64,000 bases of DNA from Theropithecus gelada (lineage: Eukaryota; Chordata; Mammalia; Primates; Cercopithecidae), in assembly GCF_003255815.1 (NCBI RefSeq), contig NC_037689.1:147793194-147857193 (forward strand), in the 5' to 3' direction. The translations under genes were made by a program, and so were the position numbers. This document shows, piece by piece, positions 44,306 to 53,553 of the stretch. The first letter of the stretch is position 1; every line of letters starts with the position of its first letter. The notes under the pieces are model-generated. The model did not search any database. It was not told the DNA's origin and worked only from the letters and a program-made list of their open reading frames with translations.

Positions 44306-45434
44306 CTTGGAGAGAGTTCCTCAGGATTTAGAGTAGCAATCATCTCAGTGATACAGCCCTGTACCTTCTTACCAGGGTCAAGACAAAGCACAAGGCCCTC
44401 AGCCCTCTCTTGCTGAGGAAACATTTCTGCCCTCTCTGCCTAGTCCTCCTAACCCAAACCCCGTTCTGAAAACTCATATCCCACTGTAACAGTAACCAAA
44501 ACATCAGTCTTGATGTTTCCCTCAAGAAACCTAGAGGTTCTTAAGGAAACAAGAATCCAGGTAGCAAATCTGACATCCCAGAATTCCTAGGGAAGGCATG
44601 CAGATTAGGCTCCCCACAGTAAACAGATAGCTAAAATATAGCCATCTTTTTAAAAAGGCCTGCTTATTTCTATAGAGAACATACTGTAGAGAAGGCTAAA
44701 GATTGTCCCACAGATTTCCCATATTGTTACACAGCATTAGATTAGGAGATGAAATTAAGACTACCGATTTTCTGATTGTGTGGATTTTAGGTGTATTTTG
44801 TTTGTTTGTTTCACATGCTAAAATAGGAAGCCATGAAGAGATCTCCCCAAACTGGAGCACGGATCCAAGGCTCTGGTTCTATCCCAGGGATCAAAGCAGC
44901 ATGGCCCAGTCCAATGGGAGTACTGAAGAAGCCCTGGGTTCTGGCCTGCTCCTGGCTCAGTGGTCTCATCTCTGCCCCAAAGAGGGAGAATAAAGTGTTT
45001 TTTAAGGCCTTCCTGTCCTTCCAGTCTGTTCAGCTGAAACTCTATGGTGACCTCCTCCGCTGTAGCACTGCAGAAGCTCTACAAGTGGGAGAAGTTGAAG
45101 GCTACCTGGGGCTTTTCAACATGGCCCTCATTCTTTAGCTGGGCATGACCTGGGGAGCCTGAAATGGGGTCAAGCCATCCCAAAGTTTTCCAAGACCCAC
45201 ATTTTTTTTTCCTCCAATCCCTTGAATGACAAAATTCAGCTGGTAACCCCCTCCCCAACCATAAAAGGTATTATTATTCCTGAAAAATATTCTTTTCCCT
45301 CTCATGGAACTGTCCATGTAGGTGTGGAGCTGTAGTCAGAGGTATTAAAATATGCAAATGAAAAATGCAAATGATAAAAACTAGACATTGCTCACCATGG
45401 TGTTCCCAGGATTTTCTTGAATAGCAGCAAATTA
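44306..45434. other. Unassigned sequence
   Basis: No repeat family recognised. A frame of about 100 codons at 44833-45138 lacks known domains. Confidence 0.4.
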
Positions 45435-45439
45435 AAAAA

Positions 45440-45790
45440 ATGCTATGTAATCAAAGTTTATATCAAGCCTTAAGAAAGAAAAACTCCATTATCTCTAAAT
45501 ATAGCAGTGTATTGCAGTGTACGCCTTCGTGTCTTGAAATTGTGTGCGGCTCGCTGAACCAGTGCGTACACAGAGCATTGGGTTTCCTCAGGGTGGGGGG
45601 CCGGGGGGCAGGCAAGGTCTGTGCTTGCTCTACCCTTTGTTCTCATGTAATTAACAGATTACAATTAACAGAGAAATGTAATTTGCACCACAAACTCTTT
45701 TGGCCCAGATTTGGTCCCAGTTTTTTACCTATGCAACTCAGCTTGCAAATTCCCAGTTTAAATTCTCAGTTTGAGGAGGGGCTGGGGCAA
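45440..45790. promoter_or_regulatory. Candidate conserved enhancer
   Basis: A repeat-free block of 350 bases. It has a cluster of about seven CpGs at 45520-45605, followed by several homeodomain-type sites ('gtaattaac', 'acaattaac', 'gtaattt' at 45648-45690). A SOX-type CTTTGTT (45635-45641) sits three bases from ATGTAATTA (45645-45653), a spacing seen in some SOX-POU composite enhancers. Regulatory function is inferred from composition only. Confidence 0.35.
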
Positions 45791-46253
45791 GAATAGGAAG
45801 CGGGCTTTCTGCAAGCTGGGTCTCCATCTACTTGGTCCTTTCTTAGCAGGAGGGGATTTAAGTAACACTCCAGACACTTAAGACCTGTTCTTTCCTCTCA
45901 CCTGGGACTACCGGGGCTGCTTGAACTTTCCCAGGGATTTTTGAATCTCACATTGGGTTTGGAGTTTGCAAGTGTTACATTAAATAAGTCTTGCATTTCA
46001 CTTCACACTACAGAGCCAGGATAGGCATGACTTTCACCTCCACATAGCTCATATCTAGAATGGAGCCCTTATCAAGGATCTTGGGTCCCAGAAGGGTGAT
46101 CTACAGCACAGCTCAGCAATGAGTTCACCGTGCTTTCCTTGACGTAAGCGTTTGTTTTGGGCATTTGGTAACGCCTGACATAAACAAGGTTGATGTTTTG
46201 ACTAGGGCTTGAAATATCAGCAGTGTAGCAGAGGATTTCAATGCTGCACTATT
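45791..46253. other. Unassigned sequence
   Basis: No gene or repeat recognised. Confidence 0.4.
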
Positions 46254-46254
46254 A

Positions 46255-46603
46255 AGAGTAGCTTTGGGGCCGGGCGCGGTGGCTCAAGCCTGTAATCCCA
46301 GCACTTTGGGAGGCCGAGACGGGCGGATCACAAGGTCAGGAGATCGAGACCATCCTGGCTAACACGGCGAAACCCCGTCTCTACTAAAAAAAAAAAAAAA
46401 AAAAAAAAAAACACAAAAAATTAGCCGGGCGAGGTGGCGGCGCCTGTGGTCCCAGCTACTCGGGAGGCTGAGGCAGGAGAATGGCGGGAACCCGGGAGGC
46501 GGAGCTTGCAGTGAGCTGAGATCCGGCCACTGCACTCCAGCCTGGGAGACAGAGCGAGACTCCGTCTCAAAAAAAAAAAAAAAAAAAAAAAGAGTAGCTT
46601 TGG
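46255..46603 (+). mobile_element. Young AluY (AluYRa-like) with 13-bp TSD
   Basis: Sense Alu, body and tail 46268-46590, with 'ggctcaagcctgtaatccca', 'gccgggcgaggtggcggcgc' and 'gagatccggccactgcactc'. It carries an expanded A-rich middle linker (46387-46410). The duplication agagtagctttgg lies at 46255-46267 and 46591-46603. Confidence 0.95.
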
Positions 46604-46884
46604 GCACAAGAAGATGGAGAGGGACCCCGTGTTTAGGAGGCTGAAAAAGAGCAGGCAAAAATGTTCTTGCTTCTAAACTAAAGGAAAGCTGAAAAATAGA
46701 GACCGTTTACAAGTGTCTTTCAATTTACCCTAAATAGACTAGAGACACAGCCCCTCTGAAAGGGTTTATTTAACTCTCTGGTTTTCAGACTAAATTGAGG
46801 CAATCTTTCTGCTAATCAGGAAAGCAGACATTTTTGTGGCTTCTTCAAATCCAGGATGACTTCCTGGACTGACTTATTTGTATT
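46604..46884. other. Unassigned spacer
   Basis: Nothing recognised. Confidence 0.4.
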
Positions 46885-47068
46885 TTATTTAACCAACACT
46901 TATATAGTACTTAGTGTGTGCACAGTCCTGTTATAAAATCTTTCTAAAGATGAACTCATTTAATCCTCACAACAATCCTACGAAGTAACACTATTATAAT
47001 CTAGATCTATGAAGGAGGAAACTGAGTGGTTACATGTCTCACCCAAGACCATGCAACTAGTCAATGGG
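46885..47068 (-). mobile_element. MIR SINE
   Basis: Antisense MIR: 'ttatatagtacttagtgtgt', 'ctcatttaatcctcacaaca', 'aggaggaaactgagtggtta' and 'cccaagaccatgcaactagt'. Confidence 0.85.
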
Positions 47069-47425
47069 TGAATGGGTACACAAACTATGGTACCTCCATC
47101 TCATGGAATACAACTCAGAAGTAAAAAGGAACAAGCTATGGATACACATAACAACCTACATGGATTTACAGAAAATTCTGCTGAGCAGGCAACAAGAAGG
47201 ATCCTTGTGGTGATGGAATTGTTCTATATCTTGACTGTAAAATATCAATATCCTGGTTGTGACATTGTAACATAATTTTGTAAGATGTTACCATTATTAC
47301 AAAATTGGGTGAAGGATATATGGGATGAAGGATATATGGGAAACTGCGTGAAGGATATATGGGATCTCTCTTACAACTGCATGTGAATCTATAATTAGTT
47401 CAAAATGAAAAGTCTAATTCAAAAA
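47069..47425 (+). mobile_element. L1M LINE 3' end with local triplication
   Basis: Sense L1M tail: 'caaactatggtacctccatc', 'tcatggaatacaactcagaa', 'tcctggttgtgacattgtaa', then the UTR end with three copies of gaaggatatatggga (47311-47325, 47327-47341, 47350-47364) where related L1s have one. A bare 3' fragment. Confidence 0.8.
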
Positions 47426-47499
47426 ATTTACCTCATGTGTTGTCGCATCCAGAAATCCTATCCACAAAGGCCTGCCCCACCTTCACCCTTTATTTAACC

Positions 47500-47600
47500 C
47501 TTACTTAACCACTCTGTGCCTCAGTGACCTTATTTGCAAAATGGGATATTAATAGGATCTACCTCAGAGGAAAGGCTATGAAACCTCTGTGGCTTCTTTC
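47500..47600 (+). mobile_element. MIR SINE fragment
   Basis: 'cttaaccactctgtgcctca', 'gtgaccttatttgcaaaatg' and 'ttaataggatctacctcaga' match the MIR central part. Confidence 0.7.
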
Positions 47601-48069
47601 TTAAGTGCTGAGAAGCAGTGATAGGGCTGTGGTCACAGAAGGCCTGAATTGAGGATCAAGGCTAGAAAGTCAGCTTTTAGCAGAACAAGTCTGGTCCTTG
47701 CCCTGCCGTACTCATAATGGAACCATAGACAAGCCTCTTCCTCTCTCTGGGCTGCAGACTTTGTTGCAGGAACAAAAGGGGACTGGTTGGTCCAATAGCA
47801 TGGAAAGGAAACTGCCAACACCTTTCCAGTACTCATACAAGTTGTTTTGTTATTCTGCCATCTTGCCAGGAGACTCTCCCCGGCATTCAATCTTAGTGTT
47901 AACTAAGTGTCAACTTAGTGTCAAACTTACTGTCAACTAAGTTGATATGCTTGAATTGCTCATCTGACTCCAGAAACTCTTATATAAATTACTTATTTTT
48001 AAAATTTTTATCAAAGTAATACTTGTAAATAGTTACCAACATCAAATAGAGCACCAGTTTATACTCCAT
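47601..48069. other. Unassigned sequence
   Basis: No gene recognised. A repetitive, partly palindromic patch of 'aactaagtg/caacttag' units lies at 47898-47945. Confidence 0.4.
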
Positions 48070-48401
48070 GAAGGCAGCCATTTCTTTTTTGTTTTTTTTT
48101 TGAGACGGAGTCTCGCTCTGTCGCCCAGGCTGGAGTGTGGCGGCCAGATCTCGGCTCACTGCAAGCTCCGCCTCCCGGGTTCATGCCATTCTCCTGCCTC
48201 AGCCTCCCAAGTAGCTGGGACTACAGGCGCCCACCACCTTGCCTGGCTAGTTTTTTGTATTTTTTAGTAGAGACGGGGTTTCACTGGGTTAGCCAGGATG
48301 GTCTCGATCTACTGACCTCGTGATCCGCCCATCTCGGCCTCCCAAAGTGCTGGGATTACAGGCTTGAGCCACCGTGCCCAGCCACGAAGGCAGCCATTTC
48401 T
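48070..48401 (-). mobile_element. AluY with 16-bp TSD
   Basis: Reverse AluY, body 48086-48385, with moderate substitutions at CpG sites. Flanks 'gaaggcagccatttct' (48070-48085 and 48386-48401) are identical. The tail is short and interrupted (ttttttgtttttttttt). Confidence 0.95.
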
Positions 48402-48869
48402 AACTCTTGTATCTCTTCAGCTTCTGGTATGTACTTCCATATTTCTATATAGCGTGTCTATACTGAAGTTTTTCATTTTACGTTTTTAAGAAAATTATTT
48501 GCCTCCCTACCCTGGAAGATAAATATTTAACTGTCTTGGACCACCTCTGTATACTCTACTCTCTCCCTACCCCAAACTCCCAGTATAATCATATTACCAT
48601 TTTTACTTAAATCAGGATACAATGTTTCTGTTATTATAATTATGTAAATATAGTTCACAGCAGAGCCAGATAGTACACTATAATTACGTTTAATTTATCC
48701 TTTATCATACAAACTTTTTCCCACTGGAGTTAATCATTGCCTCATATTTTTTTTCCTTTTTTTTTTTGTAATGTACCTATCACTATTCATCCCCAAACAA
48801 TATCTTCTCAATATGGTTAAACACATTACATAATTACAGCAGTCATCCTGGGAACTCTTTTTCCCTTTC
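48402..48869. other. Unassigned AT-rich sequence
   Basis: No repeat or gene recognised with confidence. Probably decayed LINE sequence, judging from its composition. Confidence 0.35.
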
Positions 48870-49620
48870 TCCTGTTTCCCATACTGTGTCTTTCTCTTTC
48901 TTGGTTTTCTTCCTCAAATTGATGGAGATCATATTAATTTATCTTCCTGAGAAGAAACACATCTGGGGCAAAATTTCAGAGGCCTTATTTGTTAAACCCA
49001 CATACCTGAATGATAAATTGGCTGAGTATAGAATACTAAGGTGGAAATAATTTTCCCCAAAGATTGTGAAGGAGTTGTGCCACTGTTGCCTAGTTTCTAG
49101 TGTGGCTGTTGAGAAGCCTGAAGATATTCTGATTCAAGATCATTGAAATTTTACCTCTGTTTCTCCCTTTGGAAGTTTTTAGGATCTTCTCTTTATTGCC
49201 AGTGTTTTGAAATCTCATGATGATGTTCCTTTGTGTCAAATTTTGTTATTGTTTGGATTCACAGTGCTTGGCACTCAGTGGACCCTGTAAAGTTGGAGGC
49301 TCCTCTACTTTAATTTCAGGAAGTGTTCTTGTGTGATTTCAGCAATAATTTTCACCTCCATTTTCCCCTGCTTTGGAAATTATCATTAGTTGAATGTTGG
49401 GCCTCCTGAATTGATCTAAAGATCTTGTATTTTCTTCCAATGGCCTATCTCTATCCATTTGTTTTACTTTCTGGGATATTTACTCAACTTTATCTCCACC
49501 CTTTCTATTGGTTTTTTTAAAAATGTATGCTATTATATTTTTATCTTCCAAGGGCCCTATCTTGTCCTCTGATTTGCTTCCTTTCTATAGCATCGTAAAT
49601 GCTTGCAGTGATGAATACAC
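48870..49620 (-). mobile_element. HAL1-like (half-L1) ORF1 region
   Basis: Antisense wording of an old L1-type ORF1 as found in HAL1: 'ggaagtttttaggatcttct', 'gaaatctcatgatgatgttc', 'tgcttggcactcagtggacc', 'atgttgggcctcctgaattg', 'ttttactttctgggatattt' and 'actcaactttatctccaccc'. HAL1 encodes only an ORF1-type RNA-binding protein. This copy is non-coding. It resumes after later insertions at 50093 and 50263. Confidence 0.5.
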
Positions 49621-50090
49621 CCTTATTTTTTAATAGACTTTATTTTTTAAAGTAGTTTTAGTTTCGGAGAAAAATTGAGGGGAAAGTAGAGAGTTCCCAT
49701 TTTCCCCTACCCCCCACATATGTACAGCCTTCCTCACTATCAATATCCTACACCAGACAGGTGCATTTGTAACATTTGTGACAATCAATGAGCCTGTATC
49801 GACATATCATTATCACCCAAAGTCCATAGTTTACATTACGGTTCACTCTTGGTGTTATATATTCTGTGGGTTTGGACAAATGGATAACGACATGTTCCCA
49901 CAATTATTGTGTCATACAGAGTAGTGTCACTGCACTAAAAATCCTCTGTGCTCTGACTATTCATACCTCCCTCCCCACTAACCCTTGGCAACCACTGATC
50001 TTTTCACTGTCTCCATAGTTTCGCCCTTTTCCAGAATGTTGTATCATTGTAATTATATAGCATATAGTTGTTTTGAGATAATATTTTCTC
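49621..50090 (-). mobile_element. L1M LINE 3' UTR inserted in HAL1-like element
   Basis: Antisense L1M UTR: 'aatagactttattttttaaa', 'agtttcggagaaaaattgag', 'gacatatcattatcacccaa', 'agtccatagtttacattacg', 'gtgtcatacagagtagtgtc' and 'accactgatcttttcactgt'. Old repeat sequence lies on both sides, consistent with insertion into it. Confidence 0.85.
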
Positions 50091-50112
50091 TTATGTATCT
50101 AAGGATATTAAT

Positions 50113-50262
50113 ATATTTTTAAATAACATAAATTTATTATCTTACAATTCAAAGGTCAGAAGTCCAAAATCTGTCAGTGGGCTAAAATCTAACTGTTGGC
50201 AGGCCTGTGTGCCTTCTGCTGGCTCTAGGGTAGAATCTATTTCATTGCCTTTTCCAGCTAAG
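50113..50262 (-). mobile_element. MLT1-type LTR fragment
   Basis: Antisense fragment: 'ataaatttattatcttacaa', 'ttcaaaggtcagaagtccaa', 'gtcagtgggctaaaatctaa' and 'tttcattgccttttccagct'. It is about a third of an LTR and breaks off abruptly. Confidence 0.75.
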
Positions 50263-50560
50263 TATGCTAATTTTAAATTTTTTGAAGTTTTCTTCAGCTC
50301 CTTGCATTGTCTTTGCTTCCTTTGACTTGTTTTTTGCTTGTTTTATGGCTGGCTCTGGTCTCTGCCTTTTGCATAACAGGCTTTCCTCAAATAGCAGACC
50401 CTTGCCTATCCGTTCATAGTGAGAATGGTGAACTAGCATTCTGTTAGAAGCTCTATGTTCAGGATAAGGCCTTATCACTTGATGGACTTCATTGTAGGGT
50501 GATCTTACGGGGATTCAGTTAATGTATTGGGGGCTCCCAAGTGTCAGTTTCTGCTGCTCT
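50263..50560 (-). mobile_element. HAL1-like element, continuation
   Basis: 'tttttgaagttttcttcagc' with 'tccttgcattgtctttgctt' continues the old element interrupted at 49620. Later text ('gtagggtgatcttacgggga') also fits. The distal end is not certain. Confidence 0.45.
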
Positions 50561-51238
50561 TTTGCTGGCAAGATGGAGGTGTCCTCCCATCTTTTGCCTG
50601 GGGCAATATAAGTCTGGCTATGTTGGCATTCTGGAATGCAAGTAGGAGAAAATTGGGGGGTCTTCTCACCATCAGTTATGAAGCTTTCAAGTAATCCCTG
50701 TTTTCAGTAAGTTACTTCACCAATGTGCTTAGCTGGGTATCTCCAGCAAGTGGAACCTCCTGTCTTCTGCCAGGGTAGTTGTGCCCTGGTACAGGGAGGA
50801 GATTAAGGGGCTAACCACTACCCTTGATACACATTCTGAGCCAGCACTCTTGCCCTCAGCCTTATCCCATGCCCTGCCTTTAAGGATACCCCGCTGTCTC
50901 CCATTCTTGAGTCTTCCCAGTTCCTGTCTTTTAGTTTGCTTTGCTTCTTTCTGGCTTACACAGATTTAAATTTCTGTTCTCTTCACTCTGGAAATTCATG
51001 GGAAATTCATCCATTCACTTTCCAGCTTCATCTCTTTGTTTGCAGTTGCCTCATTTCCCCCCATTATTTTGCCCCTACAGGTACAGGCTTTTCTTTATTT
51101 CTTTACTGTCATTTGAGTGGGATTTGGAGAGGGAACACAGATAAACATGGGTGCTCAATCCACTGTGTTTAACCAGCAACCTTCAAGACTTTGAGGCCAA
51201 GAGTTTGCCTAGAAAGAGGGAAAAAATTTACTTTTTTT
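50561..51238. other. Unassigned, possibly old LINE sequence
   Basis: No gene recognised. C/T-rich with several short frames (50781-51172) lacking any known domain. Confidence 0.35.
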
Positions 51239-51556
51239 AAGAAAAAAAGGCCGGGCGCGGTGGCTCAAGCCTGTAATCCCAGCACTTTGGGAGGCCGAGA
51301 CGGGCGGATCACGAGGTCAGGAGATCGAGACCATCCTGGCTAACACGGTGAAACCCCATCTCTACTAAAAATTACAAAAAACTAGCCGGGCGAGGTGGCG
51401 GGTGCCTGTAGTCCCAGCTACTCGGGAGGCTGAGGCAGGAGAATGGCATGAACCCGGGAGGCGGAGCTTGCAGTGAGCTGAGTTCCGGCCACTGCACTCC
51501 AGCCTGGGTGACAGAGCAAGACTCCGTCTCAAAAAAAAAAAAAAAAAAGAAAAAAA
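51239..51556 (+). mobile_element. Young AluY (AluYRa-like)
   Basis: Sense Alu, body and tail 51249-51546. It has 'ggctcaagcctgtaatccca', 'actagccgggcgaggtggcg' and 'gttccggccactgcactcca'. Flanking aagaaaaaaa (51239-51248 and 51547-51556) is the likely TSD, though the A-rich context makes the edges soft. Confidence 0.92.
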
Positions 51557-51579
51557 TTTATTTATTTATTAATTTTTGG

Positions 51580-51875
51580 ATTATAAACAGCAGAAATTTA
51601 TTTCTCACAGTTCCAGAGGCTGGAAATCCGAGATCAGGGTGACAGCAGGGTCAGGTTCTGGTGAGGGCCTCCTCCAGGTTGCAGACTGCCAAATTCTCCT
51701 TATATCCTTAAGTGCTGGAAAGAGAGCTAGCTAACACTCTAGCTTCTTCTCATAAAGGCACTAATGTCATTCATAAGGTCTCCATCCTCATGACCTAATT
51801 AGCTCTCGAAGTCCCATTACACATGGGGGATTCAATTTCAACATGAATTTCTGTGGGCACACAAATAATAAGTTT
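51580..51875 (-). mobile_element. MLT1-type LTR, truncated
   Basis: Antisense: 'aaacagcagaaatttatttc', 'agaggctggaaatccgagat', 'caggttctggtgagggcctc' and 'ctcataaaggcactaatgtc'. Its outer end before 'aaacagcag' is missing. Confidence 0.8.
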
Positions 51876-52210
51876 CATATAAACCTTATGAATATGGATA
51901 ACAGAAAAATGTAATAGAATTAGAAAGTGATGAGTTTTAAGTATTACCTTTTGTTCTCAACATAATTTATTTGACTAGAAGTTTCTATAATTTACTTTTT
52001 TATTATTATTATACTTTGAGTTCTAGGGTACATGTGCACAACGTGCAGGTTTGTTACATATGTATACATGTGCCATGTTGGTGTGCTGCACCCATTAACT
52101 CGTCATTTACATTAGGTATATCTCCTAATGCTATCCTTCCCCCTACCCCCTCCCCACAATAGGACCCGGGGTGTGATGCTCCCTGTCTTGTGTCCAAGTG
52201 ATCTCATTGT

Positions 52211-53071
52211 TCAATTCCCACCTATGAGTGAGAACATGTGGTATTTGGTTTTCTGTTCTTGTGATAGTTTGCTGAAAATGATGGTTTCCAGCTGCATCCA
52301 TGTCCCTACAAAGGACATGAACTCATCCTTTTTTATGGCTGCATAGTATTCCATGGTGTATATCTGCCACATTTTCTTAATCCAGTCTGTCAATGATGGA
52401 AATTTAGGTTGATTCCAAGTCTTTGCTATTGTGAATAGTGCCGCAATAAACATACGTGTGCATGTGTCTTCATAGCAGCATGACTTATAATCCTTTGGGT
52501 ATATCCCCAGTAATGGGATGGCTGGGTCAAATGGTATTTCTAGTTCTAGATCCTTGAGGAATCGCCACACTGTTTTCCATAATGGTTGAACTAGTTTACA
52601 ATCCCACCAACAGTGTAAAAGTGTTCCTGTTTCTCCACATCCTCTCCAGCACCTGTTGTTTCCTGATTTTTTAATGATTGCCATTCTAACTGGTGTGAGA
52701 TGGTATCTCATTGTGGTTTTGATTTGCATTTCTCTGATGGTGAGTGATGATGAGCATTTTTTCATGTGTCTCTTGGCTGTATGAATGTCTTCTTTTCAGA
52801 AATGTCTGTTCATATCCTTTGCCCACTTTTTGATGGGGTTGTTTGTTTTTTTCTTGTAAATTTGATTGAGTTCTTTATAGGTTCTGGATATTAGCCCTTT
52901 GTCAGATGAGTAGATTGCAAAAATTTTCTCCCATTCTGTAGGTTGCCTGTTCACTCTGATGGTAGTTTCTTTTGCTGTGCAGAAGCTCTTTAGTTTAATT
53001 AGATCCCATTTGTCAATTTTGGCCTTTGTTGCCATTGCTTTTGGTGTTTTAGACATGAAGTCCTTGCCCAT
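52211..53071 (-). pseudogene. L1PA ORF2 C-terminal fragment with in-frame stop
   Basis: In one frame it reads through the region downstream of the L1 reverse transcriptase and the C-terminal Cys-rich domain ('CWWDCKLVQPLW' around 52530-52600). A single in-frame TGA at 52796-52798 splits it into 91- and 184-codon pieces. The fragment lacks endonuclease and catalytic residues, so it is dead. Confidence 0.9.
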
Positions 53072-53304
53072 GCCTATGTCCTGAATGGTATTGCCTAGGT
53101 TTTCTTCTAGAGTTTTTATGGTATTAGGTCTAACATTTAAGTCTCTAATCCATCTTGAATTAATTTTCGTATAAGGAGTAAGGAAAGGATCCAGTTTCAG
53201 CTTTCTACTTATGGCTGGCCAATTTTCTCAGCACCATTTATTAAACAGGGAATCCTTTCCCCATTTCTTGTTTTTGTCAGGTTTGTCAAACATCAGATGA
53301 CTGT

Positions 53305-53540
53305 CACAGCCAATATCATACCGAATGGGCAAAAACTGGAAGCATTCCCTTGAAAACTGGCACAAGACAGGGATGCCCTCTCTCACTACTCCTATTCAAC
53401 ATAGTGTTGGAAGTTCTGGCTGGGGCAATCAGGCAAGAGAAAGAAATAAAGGGTATTCAGTTAGAAAAAGAAGTCAAATTGTCCCTGTTTGCAGATGACA
53501 TGATTGTATATTTAGAAAACCCCATTGCCTCAGCCCAAAA
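53305..53540 (+). pseudogene. Inverted L1PA ORF2 segment containing the RT active site
   Basis: It encodes the L1 reverse-transcriptase palm, with the TRQGCPLS motif near 53361-53384 and the catalytic FADD box at 53488-53499. A one-base deletion near 53350 shifts the frame. It is the inverted 5' part of the neighbouring L1PA. Confidence 0.9.
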
Positions 53541-53553
53541 GTTTACTTTTTTA

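Larger units (their letters stand above)
51991..53553 (-). mobile_element. Young L1PA insertion with 5' inversion
   Basis: The 3' end lies on the minus strand. The tail and UTR occupy 52003-52210 ('gtacatgtgcacaacgtgca', 'ggtgtgctgcacccattaac') and the ORF2 end extends to about 53300. The next 240 bases (about 53305-53540) are ORF2 in the opposite direction, from upstream in the L1. This is the twin-priming signature. A TSD of tttactttttta flanks the whole unit (51991-52002 and 53542-53553). Little divergence indicates a primate-lineage L1PA. Confidence 0.93.

Noticed and set aside
47311..47364. Three evenly sized repeats suggesting a CRISPR-like array
   Set aside because: They are a micro-expansion inside an L1M tail in a primate genome, with almost no spacers. 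CRISPR arrays are prokaryotic.
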